Assembly: GCA_041752455.1 (NCBI GenBank) | Contig: JBGSWL010000172.1 | Coordinates: 1 to 60,905, forward strand | Length of the DNA stretch: 60,905 nt | Source of the DNA: JBGSWL01 sp041752455 | GTDB lineage: Bacteria; Pseudomonadota; Alphaproteobacteria; Rhizobiales; Rhizobiaceae | Direction: 5' to 3' | Part shown: positions 26,008 through 34,388 of the stretch, one piece after another | How positions within the stretch are numbered: position 1 is the first letter of the stretch | How the letters are laid out: each line of letters begins with the position of its first letter | The notes under the pieces: generated by a model | What the model was told of the DNA's origin: nothing | Databases searched by the model: none | Seen by the model: the letters and a program-made list of their open reading frames with translations, nothing else | Program-made: the position numbers and the translations under genes

Positions 26008-27030
26008 CTAGTGAACGAACAAAAGCGTCGCTGACAAAGCAAAAACCACCACGAAAACGCAACCGAAGGCGCTGAGGCCAAGGGGTGCCAGACCTTGGCT
26101 TTGCAACTCGCGAAGGTTCAGCGACAGGCCCATCGCGGCAAGCCCGGTCGACATCAGAAACGTCGCGGAAAGGCCTGCCACGGTCTGCGCCTGGTCGCCA
26201 AGGTCGATCATGCCGTTGACGGCGGCCAAGGCCACGAACCCGAGCACGAACCAGGGAAATTGAAGACCGCCGGTTACCGCGCCGGCCTGCCCTCTTCCGC
26301 GCAAGGCCAATGCCATCGCCAGAACGAGTGGCGCAAGCAACATCACGCGGATCAGTTTGGTGATGGTGCCGGTCTGCCCCGCCTCGGGGCCAAACTGAAA
26401 AGCGGCTGCGGTTACCTGCGCCACCTCATGGATGCTGGCACCGCTCCAGATGCCATAGGCTATCGGGTCAAGGCCAAGGGGCCCGGCAAAAAGCGGTAGC
26501 GCCAGCATCGCCACGGTTCCGAAAAGCGTGACGCTGGCGACCGCATAGCCGACGTCGGCATCGCTGCCGCGCGCGACCGAATTGGCGGCAACGATGGCTG
26601 AAGCGCCGCAGACCGCCGTTCCGGCTGCAACAAGTTGCGTCAAGGGTAGCGGGACCCCGAGCAGACGCCCGGCCAGCACCACTACCAGATAGGTTGCCAA
26701 AACGGTCAAAGCCGCCACGGCAAAGGCAGCGACGCCAAGGTCGGCGATCTCGGCCAGCGTGACCTGCAGACCGAGCAAGACGATCCCGAAACGCAGGACC
26801 GGCCGGCTGGCAAAAGCGAGCCCGGCGCGCGGGAGGGTGTTCGGCCCGAGCATCACGCGCAGCGCGGCACCTGCCAACACCGACACCAGCATCGGGCTGA
26901 GCATGGCCTGCCCTGAAACCTGCCGCACAACCACAGCCGCCGCGGCAATTGCAAGCGCTGTCAAAAGGCCTGGCCAGATGGTGGCGCTGTCCAGCGGCGT
27001 TTGATCATCATGGGATGACACGGCGGTCAT
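26008..27030 (-). CDS. YeiH/TauZ-type putative sulfate/sulfite exporter family protein (UPF0324)
   Basis: 340 residues, almost entirely hydrophobic with about ten helices. Family motifs: PMLVSVLAGAALRVMLG, RFGIVLLGLQVTLAEI, GTAVCGASAIVAANSVARG and GIWSGASIHEVAQVTAAA. I use the ATG at 27030 because GGGAGGA lies seven bases upstream. Relatives (COG2855) are annotated as putative sulfate exporters and occur in several sulfonate-degradation loci. It is divergent from a LysR gene and immediately precedes the transporter/ComA operon, which contains another exporter type. The transported species is inferred. Confidence 0.85.
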   Translation of the reverse strand: MTAVSSHDDQTPLDSATIWPGLLTALAIAAAAVVVRQVSGQAMLSPMLVSVLAGAALRVMLGPNTLPRAGLAFASRPVLRFGIVLLGLQVTLAEIADLGVAAFAVAALTVLATYLVVVLAGRLLGVPLPLTQLVAAGTAVCGASAIVAANSVARGSDADVGYAVASVTLFGTVAMLALPLFAGPLGLDPIAYGIWSGASIHEVAQVTAAAFQFGPEAGQTGTITKLIRVMLLAPLVLAMALALRGRGQAGAVTGGLQFPWFVLGFVALAAVNGMIDLGDQAQTVAGLSATFLMSTGLAAMGLSLNLRELQSQGLAPLGLSAFGCVFVVVFALSATLLFVH

Positions 27031-27128
27031 GACGGTTCCTCCCGACAAGTCCGCCATGTCACATCTGGACAAACGATCCGTCCAACGCATAGTTCTTATC
27101 GAAACAATCGGGAAAAGTGATTGATTGA
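27031..27128. promoter_or_regulatory. Divergent control region of YeiH-type exporter and LysR gene
   Basis: The 98 bases between the two divergent starts are AT-rich near the LysR side (around 27088-27125). A partly symmetric TTC-N16-GAA arrangement (TTCTTATCGAAACAATCGGGAA is the region 27091-27112) could be a LysR-type site, which normally has a T-N11-A core, but I cannot define the boxes firmly. Confidence 0.35.
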
Positions 27129-28022
27129 ATGACGCTGGAACAATTGCGGATTTTCATGGAAGTCGCGGCACAGCAGCATGTGACGCGTGCGGCCGAGGCC
27201 ATGAACATGACGCAGTCGGCCGTCAGCGCTGCCATTTCCTCGCTGGAGAACCGGCACGGCGTCGTGCTTTTCGATCGGGTGGGACGGGGCATTGCGCTGA
27301 CGGAGGCGGGACGTCTGTTCATGGCCCATGCGCAGGCGGTTCTGCTTCGCGCAAGCGAGGCCGAGGCCTTTCTGACCGACCTCGAAGACGGGGTGACCGG
27401 ACGTTTGCGCATTCGGGCCAGCCAGACTGTCGCCAGCTATTTCCTGCCCGCATACCTGATGCGTTTTCGGGCCCGCCATCCCCAGGTCATGCTGCAGTTC
27501 GAGCAGGGGAACACGGCAACGGTCGTCCGGTCATTGCTGGCTGGCGAAGCTGATCTCGGCGTTGTCGAAGGCGTTGTCGATGCGCCGGGACTCAGTGTGC
27601 AGCCGGTCGCCAGGGACTGGCTGCGTGTTGTCGTCGGCAACGGGCACCCTTGGGCTGACAAGTCCCCCCTGTCGGTCGAAGATCTGGCGCAAGCCGACTG
27701 GGTGATGCGCGAAGCCGGTTCCGGTACGCGCGCAGCGTTCGATACAGCGCTGTCCGAGTGCGGCATCAAGCCGGAAAGCCTTTCGGTGCTGTTGCAGCTT
27801 CCATCCAATGAAGCCTGCATTGCTGCGATCGAGACCGGAACCGGTGCCACTGTCCTGTCACGGCTTGCCGCCGCTCCGCACATCGCGCAGGGCCTTGTCG
27901 TCGAAGCCAACTTTGATCTGCCGGTGCGGACCTTCTCGGTCCTGACACCCCGCAACAGGCATCAGAGCCGCGCAGCCTTGGCGTTCATCGCCCAGATGAC
28001 CGAGAGCGAAAGCGCTGCATGA
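27129..28022 (+). CDS. LysR family transcriptional regulator
   Basis: 297 residues. N-terminal helix-turn-helix: MTLEQLRIFMEVAAQQHVTRAAEAMNMTQSAVSAAISSLE. The C-terminal half is the periplasmic-binding-fold sensor domain with RASQTVASYFLPAYLMRFRARHP and EAGSGTRAAFD. It resembles CysB/Cbl-unrelated small LysR proteins near YeiH genes. Divergent from the exporter gene and 270 bases upstream of the tctC operon, it is a likely regulator of the exporter; control of the downstream operon is possible. Confidence 0.93.
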   Translation: MTLEQLRIFMEVAAQQHVTRAAEAMNMTQSAVSAAISSLENRHGVVLFDRVGRGIALTEAGRLFMAHAQAVLLRASEAEAFLTDLEDGVTGRLRIRASQTVASYFLPAYLMRFRARHPQVMLQFEQGNTATVVRSLLAGEADLGVVEGVVDAPGLSVQPVARDWLRVVVGNGHPWADKSPLSVEDLAQADWVMREAGSGTRAAFDTALSECGIKPESLSVLLQLPSNEACIAAIETGTGATVLSRLAAAPHIAQGLVVEANFDLPVRTFSVLTPRNRHQSRAALAFIAQMTESESAA

Positions 28023-28196
28023 GGCTGCGTGGCAGGTCTGCTGCGCCTTCGATCGGAGTGGGCTGGGCGGCCCTTCACGTGCGATCGGCTGCCGGACCAT
28101 CCGGTGCACACAACTAATTTCATTCGTCATTTCATGCACTTGACCATTCAAGGCATGACGCTGGCAGCGGCCGGAAGGTTCCCTGCGGAAACCTAG

Positions 28197-28224
28197 TTGA
28201 CTCGAAATTCCAATCTTCTATAAA
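28197..28224 (+). promoter_or_regulatory. Sigma-70-type promoter upstream of tctC
   Basis: A -35 box TTGACT (28197-28202) and -10 box TATAAA (28219-28224) are spaced by 16 bases. They lie about 70 bases before the tctC start, in the only strongly AT-rich stretch of this neighbourhood. The match to consensus is among the best I see in the window. Confidence 0.7.
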
Positions 28225-28233
28225 ATATAAGAT
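28213..28233. promoter_or_regulatory. AT-rich inverted repeat overlapping the tctC -10 box
   Basis: The sequence starts ATCTT and ends AAGAT with TATA-type symmetric interior (CTT-c-TATA-aaa-TATA-AG). It covers the -10 box, the usual place for a repressor site. The HutC-type GntR regulator encoded in the same operon (34389-35204) is the natural candidate, but this is inference; the LysR protein is the alternative. Confidence 0.45.
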
Positions 28234-28292
28234 GTAAGATCTGGGATTTGGAGAGGTCTTATAACGGCTCATATGAATCCACGGAGGAGACC

Positions 28293-29252
28293 ATGTTTTC
28301 AAACGTTCACAAGTCGCTTGTGGCTACCGCAGTTGCGTTCGCGCTCGGCAGTACCGCAGCACTCGCGCAGACCGCCTATCCGCAAAAAGTCGTCACGCTC
28401 GTGACCCACTCAAGCCCGGGCAGCGGCAGCGATGTCTTCCTGCGCTCGATCACCAAGTATCTTGCCCCGATCATGGGCGTCGATTTCGTGGTCGAAAACA
28501 TCACTGGCGGCGGCGGGGCGAAAGCCATGGCGGCGCTCGCCAAGGCACCGGCGGACGGCAGCATTTTCTATGCCACCACGCCGACCTACATCTTCACGTC
28601 CCTGCTGAGCGCACCCGAGTTCACCTACAAGGATCTTGATCCGCTGGTGAACGTGTTCATCGACGAAGAGATCCTGTTCACCCGCTCTGAAAGCCCATAC
28701 CAGACGCTGGAAGACGTCATGGCTGTTGCGCGAAATGGCGAAGGCAAGTGGGGCGCTTCAACCCCCGGTTCGCTGGAACGCCAGGCCATGGAGCGGTTGA
28801 AGACGGCCGCTGGCGTCTCGCCTGCGATCGTGACGCATGACGGCGGCGGCGAAATGACGATCAACGTCCTGAACGGCACGCTCGACATGGGCGTCGGCGA
28901 ATTTGCCGAACTGCGCCCGCAGATCGATGGCGGCACCGTGCGCGTTCTGGCGGTCTTCAGCGAGACGCGTCTTGCCGGTGCGCCGGACATTCCGACCGTC
29001 AAGGAACTGGGCTACGACGTCGTGGTGCAGAAGTTCCGCGGCCTTGCAGGGCCGAAGGGCCAGCCGGCCGAGGTGATCGCGGCGTGGGAAGAAGGCATCC
29101 AGAAGGTGCTTGCCGACCCGGCCTACAAGGCGGTGTATGAGGCAGAAATGCTTTCGGCCGCCTATCGCAACAATGCCGACACAGTGGCGTTCACGCAAAA
29201 GTTCGCAGCCGATACGGAAGAGTTCTTCCGTGCAACCGGCGTGATCGAGTGA
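28293..29252 (+). CDS. tctC: Tripartite tricarboxylate transporter, extracytoplasmic binding protein (Bug/TctC family)
   Basis: 319 residues from the ATG at 28293, chosen for GGAGGAG six bases upstream. The signal peptide ends near ALAQ at about residue 24. The Bug-family pattern YPQKVVTLVTHSSPGSGSDVFLRS, VVENITGGGGAKAMAALAKAPADGS and a late RLAGAPDIPTVKELGYDV is clear. These proteins bind carboxylates (citrate, aromatic acids, sulfonated or amino acids) and pass them to TctAB. First gene of a long operon reaching 40134. Confidence 0.93.
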   Translation: MFSNVHKSLVATAVAFALGSTAALAQTAYPQKVVTLVTHSSPGSGSDVFLRSITKYLAPIMGVDFVVENITGGGGAKAMAALAKAPADGSIFYATTPTYIFTSLLSAPEFTYKDLDPLVNVFIDEEILFTRSESPYQTLEDVMAVARNGEGKWGASTPGSLERQAMERLKTAAGVSPAIVTHDGGGEMTINVLNGTLDMGVGEFAELRPQIDGGTVRVLAVFSETRLAGAPDIPTVKELGYDVVVQKFRGLAGPKGQPAEVIAAWEEGIQKVLADPAYKAVYEAEMLSAAYRNNADTVAFTQKFAADTEEFFRATGVIE

Positions 29253-29304
29253 AGCGCGTCGCGCCGGTCACCACCGGCGCGACCCCTTTCCGGAAGGACA
29301 AGGC

Positions 29305-29787
29305 GTGACCAAGGATATCGTCGGTGGCCTGCTCATGCTGGCCGTTTCCATCCTGTATTTTCTGCAGTCGATGAACATTCGCAAGAGTTCCATGGCCGAT
29401 GACGTCGGCGCGCATGGTGTGCCGCAGGCCTATGCGGTGATGCTGGGACTGCTTGCGGTTGCGCTGGTGGCCAAGGGCGTCATCGAGCGGCTGACCAGTC
29501 CCGCACAAGTGGCGGCCACGCAAGAAGAGCGGGACGCGCTGAAGCGGTCGCTGCTCGGAATGGCGACCATGCTGGGGATCGGCGTCGGTTACCTGCTGGT
29601 GGTTTCGACGCTCGGCTACATCGTGTCGATGGTGCTGCTGGTGGCGATTGTTGCCTACTATCTGGGCGCCTCGCCCGGCTTGCAGATGGCAGCGGTTGCC
29701 GTGGGCGGAACCCTCGTACTCTGGGCCGTCTTTGACCTGCTTCTCGGCATTTCCATGCCTGCGGGCATTTGGGCAGATTGGATGTGA
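29305..29787 (+). CDS. tctB: Tripartite tricarboxylate transporter small membrane subunit (TctB)
   Basis: 160 residues with four hydrophobic helices, the small membrane component. It begins with GTG, with GGAAGGA upstream. The N-terminal MTKDIVGGLLMLAVSILYFLQSMNI and the C-terminal LLLGISMPAGIWADWM are typical of the family. It sits between tctC and tctA, four bases before the latter. Confidence 0.88.
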   Translation: MTKDIVGGLLMLAVSILYFLQSMNIRKSSMADDVGAHGVPQAYAVMLGLLAVALVAKGVIERLTSPAQVAATQEERDALKRSLLGMATMLGIGVGYLLVVSTLGYIVSMVLLVAIVAYYLGASPGLQMAAVAVGGTLVLWAVFDLLLGISMPAGIWADWM

Positions 29788-29791
29788 TGTG

Positions 29792-31294
29792 ATGGACATG
29801 CTGACACAGATCTTTGGTCTCGTAACCGGCACGCCGCTCATTGCGGTGGTGTTTGGCGGCGTCGCCTGGGGGATCATCGGCGGTGCCCTGCCGGGGATTT
29901 CGCCGTCGATCACAATGGCGCTGTTGCTGCCGTTTACCTACACGATGGACCCGACCATGGCGATCGTGATGCTGGCATCCACCTATGTCGGCGCAGAATA
30001 TGGCGGGTCGATCCCCGCGATCCTGATCAACACGCCCGGCACCAATGCCGCTGCCGCGACAACGCTCGACGGCTATCAGATGAAGCTGCAGGGGCGCGGC
30101 CCCGAGGCTTTGGGCATCTCTCTTTATGCGGGCGTCGTCGGCGGGGTCATCGGCCTCGTCATGCTGATCGCGCTGACCGAGCCGCTGGCGCGGGTGGCGC
30201 TGCTGTTCACGCCGCCGGCTTATTTCGCGCTGGGCATTCTGGGCTTGAGCGTGATTGCCTCCCTGTCGGGCGGATCGCTGATCAAGGCCCTGATGGCCGG
30301 CATCATCGGCATGATGATCGCGACCGTGGGCACCGATCCGGTATCGGGCGTCACACGGTTCACCTTCGGCAGTTCTGACCTGCTTTCGGGCATCAAACCC
30401 ATCCTGATCATGGTCGGGCTGTTTGCGGTCAGCGAACTGTTCATGCAGGCCGGTCTCGGCGCCTGGGTCACAGGGATAGTCAAGGACATCCGCGTGCGCC
30501 TGCCGGACCGTGCGATGCGCCGCAGGCTGGTCAGGCCACAGTTGATCGGTTCGGGCATCGGAACTTTCGAAGGTGTCATGCCCGGTGCCGGCGGCACGAT
30601 CGCCTCCTTCATGGCCTATAACGAAGCGCGCCGCTGGTCCAAGAATCCCGAGGAATACGGACACGGTTCGCCGGAAGGCGTCGCCGCGCCGGAGGCGGCC
30701 AACAATACGGTGGCTTGCACGGCGCTGGTGCCGATGCTGAGTTTCGGCATTCCCGGGTCGAACGCGACTGCGGTCTTGATGGGCGGCTTCCTGATCCACG
30801 GCCTGATCCCCGGACCGACCCTGTTCCAGAAATCCGAAGAGGTGATCGTCGGGCTGTATACCGGCCTTGCCTTTGCGCAGTTCGCGATGCTGCTGCTCGG
30901 CATCGTCATGCTGCCGATCTGCATCTGGATGGTGAACCGCCCGAAGGCCTATCTTATGGCGTTCATCTATGCGCTGATCTTCTCGGGCATCTATTCTCTG
31001 AACCAGAGCCTTTTCGACCTTTCCATCGTGCTGGTCGCCGGTGTTGCCGGATACGCCATGCGGCTGTTCGGGATGCCGTTCCTGCCGATGGTTCTGGGTC
31101 TGGTGCTCGGGTACATGGTCGAATCGAACTACCGCAGGTCGCTTGTGCTGTCGGGCGGCGACCACATGGTCTTCCTCGAAAACGCGATCTCGGCAGGCTT
31201 CCTGGCTGTCGCGACGATCTTCGTGATCGGCTCCCTGGGCATGCCTTTGTGGCGCCGCTTCATGGCAAAGCCTGCAACTGACAGCCCTTCCTGA
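29792..31294 (+). CDS. tctA: Tripartite tricarboxylate transporter large membrane subunit (TctA)
   Basis: 500 residues with about 12 helices. Family hallmarks: GIIGGALPGISPSITMALLLPFTYTMDP, YGGSIPAILINTPGTNAAAATTLDGYQM, and the second half repeat GVMPGAGGTIASFMAYNEARRWSKNPEEYGHGSPEGVAAPEAANN and FGIPGSNATAVLMGGFLIHGL. ATG at 29792 follows tctB closely; longer frames start inside tctB. It is the channel-forming, cation-coupled subunit for the substrate bound by TctC. Confidence 0.95.
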   Translation: MDMLTQIFGLVTGTPLIAVVFGGVAWGIIGGALPGISPSITMALLLPFTYTMDPTMAIVMLASTYVGAEYGGSIPAILINTPGTNAAAATTLDGYQMKLQGRGPEALGISLYAGVVGGVIGLVMLIALTEPLARVALLFTPPAYFALGILGLSVIASLSGGSLIKALMAGIIGMMIATVGTDPVSGVTRFTFGSSDLLSGIKPILIMVGLFAVSELFMQAGLGAWVTGIVKDIRVRLPDRAMRRRLVRPQLIGSGIGTFEGVMPGAGGTIASFMAYNEARRWSKNPEEYGHGSPEGVAAPEAANNTVACTALVPMLSFGIPGSNATAVLMGGFLIHGLIPGPTLFQKSEEVIVGLYTGLAFAQFAMLLLGIVMLPICIWMVNRPKAYLMAFIYALIFSGIYSLNQSLFDLSIVLVAGVAGYAMRLFGMPFLPMVLGLVLGYMVESNYRRSLVLSGGDHMVFLENAISAGFLAVATIFVIGSLGMPLWRRFMAKPATDSPS

Positions 31295-31316
31295 CATCGA
31301 GAAGAAGAGTTTCACC

Positions 31317-32084
31317 ATGCAAACCGCCTACATCCCGCCCCTGTCCGGCAAGGTCGCCATCGTCACGGGCAGTTCGCGCAACATCGGGCGTGCGATCGCC
31401 CTGCGCCTTGCGCAAGAGGGTGCCGCCGTCGTGATCAACGGCAACAGCAAGCCGGAGCAGGTCGATGCCGTGGTCGCGGAAATTGCTGCGATGGGTGGAA
31501 AGGCGGTCGGCTGTATCGCCGACATTTCGACCGAAGAGGGCGCGCAGCGGCTGATCGACACCGGCGTGGCGGCGTTCGGGCGTCTCGACATCCTCGTGAA
31601 CAACGCCGCCGTCCGGCAGGAGGCTGACCTCGCCACCACGACCCTTGCAGACTGGCATCGCATTCTCGGCATCATCCTCGATGGGGCCTTTCTCTGTGCG
31701 AAAGCGGCCCAGCCGCATCTGGCCGCCAGCAAGGCCGGTGCAATCGTCGCCATCGGCGGCATGACCGGCAGCACCGGGGCAAAGTCGCGGGTTCATGTGG
31801 CGACCGCCAAGGCAGGCCTGATCGGCATGACCAAGGCACTGGCCTGGGACCTTGCCGGCGACAACATCACCGTCAATCTCGTGTCACCGGGCATGATCGA
31901 GACGGAACGCGACCTGTCATCGGCGCCCGCAAAACCGAAACATCATGCGGTTCACACCCCCCTGATGGGGCGGCGGGGAACGCCGGAAGAAATCGCAGGA
32001 ATGGTGCAGTGGCTTTGCGGTCCCGACGCGCGGTTCGTGACCGGCCAAACCCTGCACATCAATGGTGGAACTTTCCTGCCCTGA
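31317..32084 (+). CDS. Short-chain dehydrogenase/reductase (SDR)
   Basis: 255 residues. Cofactor motif VAIVTGSSRNIGRAIAL (TGxxxGxG-type), NNAA at about 99-102, catalytic region with a Ser-containing GGMTGSTG near 145 and HVATAKAGLIGMTKALAWDLA. The usual YxxxK Tyr position reads HVATAK, so the catalytic Tyr appears replaced by His, which is unusual. C-terminal ARFVTGQTLHINGGTFLP is typical. It lies between the transporter and the ComA-like gene and may oxidise a hydroxy-acid, although the missing Tyr makes the activity uncertain. Confidence 0.88.
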   Translation: MQTAYIPPLSGKVAIVTGSSRNIGRAIALRLAQEGAAVVINGNSKPEQVDAVVAEIAAMGGKAVGCIADISTEEGAQRLIDTGVAAFGRLDILVNNAAVRQEADLATTTLADWHRILGIILDGAFLCAKAAQPHLAASKAGAIVAIGGMTGSTGAKSRVHVATAKAGLIGMTKALAWDLAGDNITVNLVSPGMIETERDLSSAPAKPKHHAVHTPLMGRRGTPEEIAGMVQWLCGPDARFVTGQTLHINGGTFLP

Positions 32085-32111
32085 CCGGCGGGATCGAAAG
32101 GACGTGGCATC

Positions 32112-32897
32112 ATGCCGGAACAGACGTTGAGCGGGCTTGAAGACAAGTGCCTGTCGGTCGTGCGCCTGCCGCGGCGGCAGGCAAAGCCCCGCACTACCGG
32201 GCTGACCATCGTGGCAGACCGGGGGCTTGGTCCCCATGCCCATGCCGACCTGATGGCGACGGCAGCGGACTACATCGACATCGCCAAGTTCGCGATGGGT
32301 GTTGCCCGGCTGATGGACCGTGGCGTTATCGAGGCCAAGATCGCGGCTTACGCGGAAAACGACATACCGGTGTTCTTTGCGGGCGAGATCTCCGAACTGG
32401 CCATCATGCAAGGGGTCGCGACCGACTACTTCCGCCAGATCAAGGCACTTGGCGGCTGGGGTGTGGAGGTTTCAAACGCGCAGGTCGCGATGGGCATCCC
32501 GGAAAAGGCCGCGCTCATCGCCATGGCACGCGAATGCGGGCTGGAGGTGGTGGCCGAGTGCGGGCGCAAGGGCGGGGTCGACTGGGCGGGCAGCACCAAG
32601 CTGGTGGCAGCTGAAGTCCGCGCCTGTCTCGAGGCCGGCGCATGGCGTGTCCTGGTGCAGGCCGAAGGCGTCAACGAAGGTGTCGAGAAAGCCAACGACC
32701 GGCTCATTCAGGACCTCGTCGGCGAGTTCGGGCTGGACCGGCTGATTTTCCAGGCCAAGGAGGACGGGCTGATCCCGTGGTTCCTGAAAAGCTTCGGGGC
32801 GCGGGTCAATCTGGATGTGGACAGCGATCAGGTACTCGACCTCGAGAGCCAGCGCCGCGGTCTGCGCAAGCGTGGTGTCTTCGGGCTGATGATCTAG
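32112..32897 (+). CDS. Phosphosulfolactate synthase (ComA) family protein
   Basis: 261 residues, the family length. The barrel order follows ComA: KPRTTGLTIVADRGLG, ADYIDIAKFAMG, VFFAGEISELAI, WGVEVSNAQVAM, EVVAECGRKGG, GAWRVLVQAEGVNEG, RLIFQAKED and ARVNLDVDSDQVLDLESQRRGLR. ComA condenses phosphoenolpyruvate with sulfite in coenzyme M synthesis; relatives occur in spore sulfolactate formation. Here several usual active-site stretches differ (for example the GGT of the third strand and the acidic end of the later strands), so the substrate is probably different. It sits between an SDR and MmgE/PrpD genes, 27 and 40 bases apart. Confidence 0.82.
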   Translation: MPEQTLSGLEDKCLSVVRLPRRQAKPRTTGLTIVADRGLGPHAHADLMATAADYIDIAKFAMGVARLMDRGVIEAKIAAYAENDIPVFFAGEISELAIMQGVATDYFRQIKALGGWGVEVSNAQVAMGIPEKAALIAMARECGLEVVAECGRKGGVDWAGSTKLVAAEVRACLEAGAWRVLVQAEGVNEGVEKANDRLIQDLVGEFGLDRLIFQAKEDGLIPWFLKSFGARVNLDVDSDQVLDLESQRRGLRKRGVFGLMI

Positions 32898-32937
32898 CCC
32901 GCCCAAGTCTTTCGGAAGCTACCAAGGAATACCGATC

Positions 32938-34323
32938 ATGGCCCATGTTGCCAAAATGGATGGCCCCACACTCTCGCAGCAGATGGCCGACGCGTTCAGC
33001 GCATGGACGCTTGACGCCCTCAGCCCCCAGGCGCGCGATGTGGCCGTGATGGACCTGATCGACATGGCAGGGCTTTGTCTAGCTGCGCGGCGTGAACCCT
33101 ACATGCAACAGATCGCTGCAGGCTGGGACAGCGAAGGCAACTGCACCGCCATCGGCCAGGCGCAGACTTTCGATGCCGCCGGTGCTGCGGTCATGAACGG
33201 CGTCGCCACCCACGGCGAGGATTTCGATGACACGCTGGAAGGCGCGCCGATCCGGGTCGGTGCGATGGTCATTCCCGCCGTGCTGGCCGCTGCTGAACGT
33301 TTCAACCTTTCAGGCGAGCGCACGCTGGTCGGCATGGTCGCGGGCATGGAGGCCGTGTGCCGCCTCAATCACGTGGCTGCCGGGCACATGCATCGCGCCT
33401 GCTTTCATCCGGTCGGCGTGATCGGTGCACTGGGTGCCGCCATGGGCGCCGGCACTGCGCTCGGGCTCGACCGGGAACGCCTTGCCATGGCGATGGGTGT
33501 TGCCGGCAGCTTTGCCTCGGGCATCATCGAGTTCCTGACAGACGGCGCCTGGACCAAACGTTTGCATCCGGGATGGTCGGCGCAGTCGGGTCTTCGCGCG
33601 GCTCTGATCGCGCGGCAGGGGTTCTTTGCACCCGCGACGATCCTGGAAGGCGAGCACAACTTCTTTCGCGCTTTTGCACCCACCGCCAAGCCCGACTACA
33701 GCCACGTCACCCGTGGCTTGGGCAGCGAATTCTACATGGAGCGCATTGTCTTCAAGCCCTATGCCTGTGGCACGATGATCCATCCCTATATCGACTGCAT
33801 GATCCGTCTGGCGCGTCTCGGCGTCGATCCGGATGCGATCGACACCATCGTCTGCCCGACCGGCGAAGGTCTGGTGCATCGCCTTTGGGAGCCGCTCGCC
33901 GGCAAGCACCGCCCGCCTTCGGGATATGCGGCAAAATTCAGCATGCCGTTCTGCATGGCGGTCGGGTTCTTTGACGGCGATGCCGGTCTTCGCCAGTTCA
34001 CCGATGAGCGCGCCCGTGATCCGCGCGTGCTCACGCTGGCCGAGAAGATTTCCTATGTCATTGATCCTGAAAACGAATACCCGCGCAACTACAGCGGCCA
34101 TATCCGGGTGACGATGAAAGACGGCAGCACACATTCGCTGGATCAGCCGCACATGCGCGGCGGGGTCCACGAGCCGCTGTCCCTCGACGAGATAAAGGCA
34201 AAGTTCCGCGCGAACGTGCTTTATGGCGGCTGGGATGCGGACCTCGGCGAGCGGCTGCTGGCGTTTTGTGAAAACATTGCCGATCACCGCGATCTGAAGG
34301 GACTGGCGGAGTTCCGGCAATGA
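32938..34323 (+). CDS. MmgE/PrpD family protein, paralogue 1
   Basis: 461 residues, normal for the 2-methylcitrate dehydratase / cis-aconitate decarboxylase / iminodisuccinate epimerase family. Motifs: THGEDFDDTLEGAPIRVGAMVIPAVLA, HRACFHPVGVIGALGAA, GAWTKRLHPGWSAQSGL (Lys-His region), FKPYACGTMIHPYIDC. The equivalent residues in known members handle proton abstraction next to carboxylates. It resembles paralogue 2 far more than paralogue 3. AAGGA precedes its ATG. The transporter and ComA-like gene lie just upstream in the same transcript. Confidence 0.92.
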   Translation: MAHVAKMDGPTLSQQMADAFSAWTLDALSPQARDVAVMDLIDMAGLCLAARREPYMQQIAAGWDSEGNCTAIGQAQTFDAAGAAVMNGVATHGEDFDDTLEGAPIRVGAMVIPAVLAAAERFNLSGERTLVGMVAGMEAVCRLNHVAAGHMHRACFHPVGVIGALGAAMGAGTALGLDRERLAMAMGVAGSFASGIIEFLTDGAWTKRLHPGWSAQSGLRAALIARQGFFAPATILEGEHNFFRAFAPTAKPDYSHVTRGLGSEFYMERIVFKPYACGTMIHPYIDCMIRLARLGVDPDAIDTIVCPTGEGLVHRLWEPLAGKHRPPSGYAAKFSMPFCMAVGFFDGDAGLRQFTDERARDPRVLTLAEKISYVIDPENEYPRNYSGHIRVTMKDGSTHSLDQPHMRGGVHEPLSLDEIKAKFRANVLYGGWDADLGERLLAFCENIADHRDLKGLAEFRQ

Positions 34324-34388
34324 CCACACCGCGCATTCCGCCTGTGCTGACCCTGATCCAGACGACCGAAGACAAAGAGGAGCGCACA

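Noticed and set aside
26008..28022. Taurine-degradation locus
   Set aside because: The YeiH/LysR pair can accompany taurine genes, but no Xsc, taurine dehydrogenase or Tpa gene is present.
29480..31318. Minus-strand frame of 612 codons rich in His, Asp and Gln
   Set aside because: It is antisense to tctB and tctA; the composition is that of the reverse complement of membrane-protein codons.
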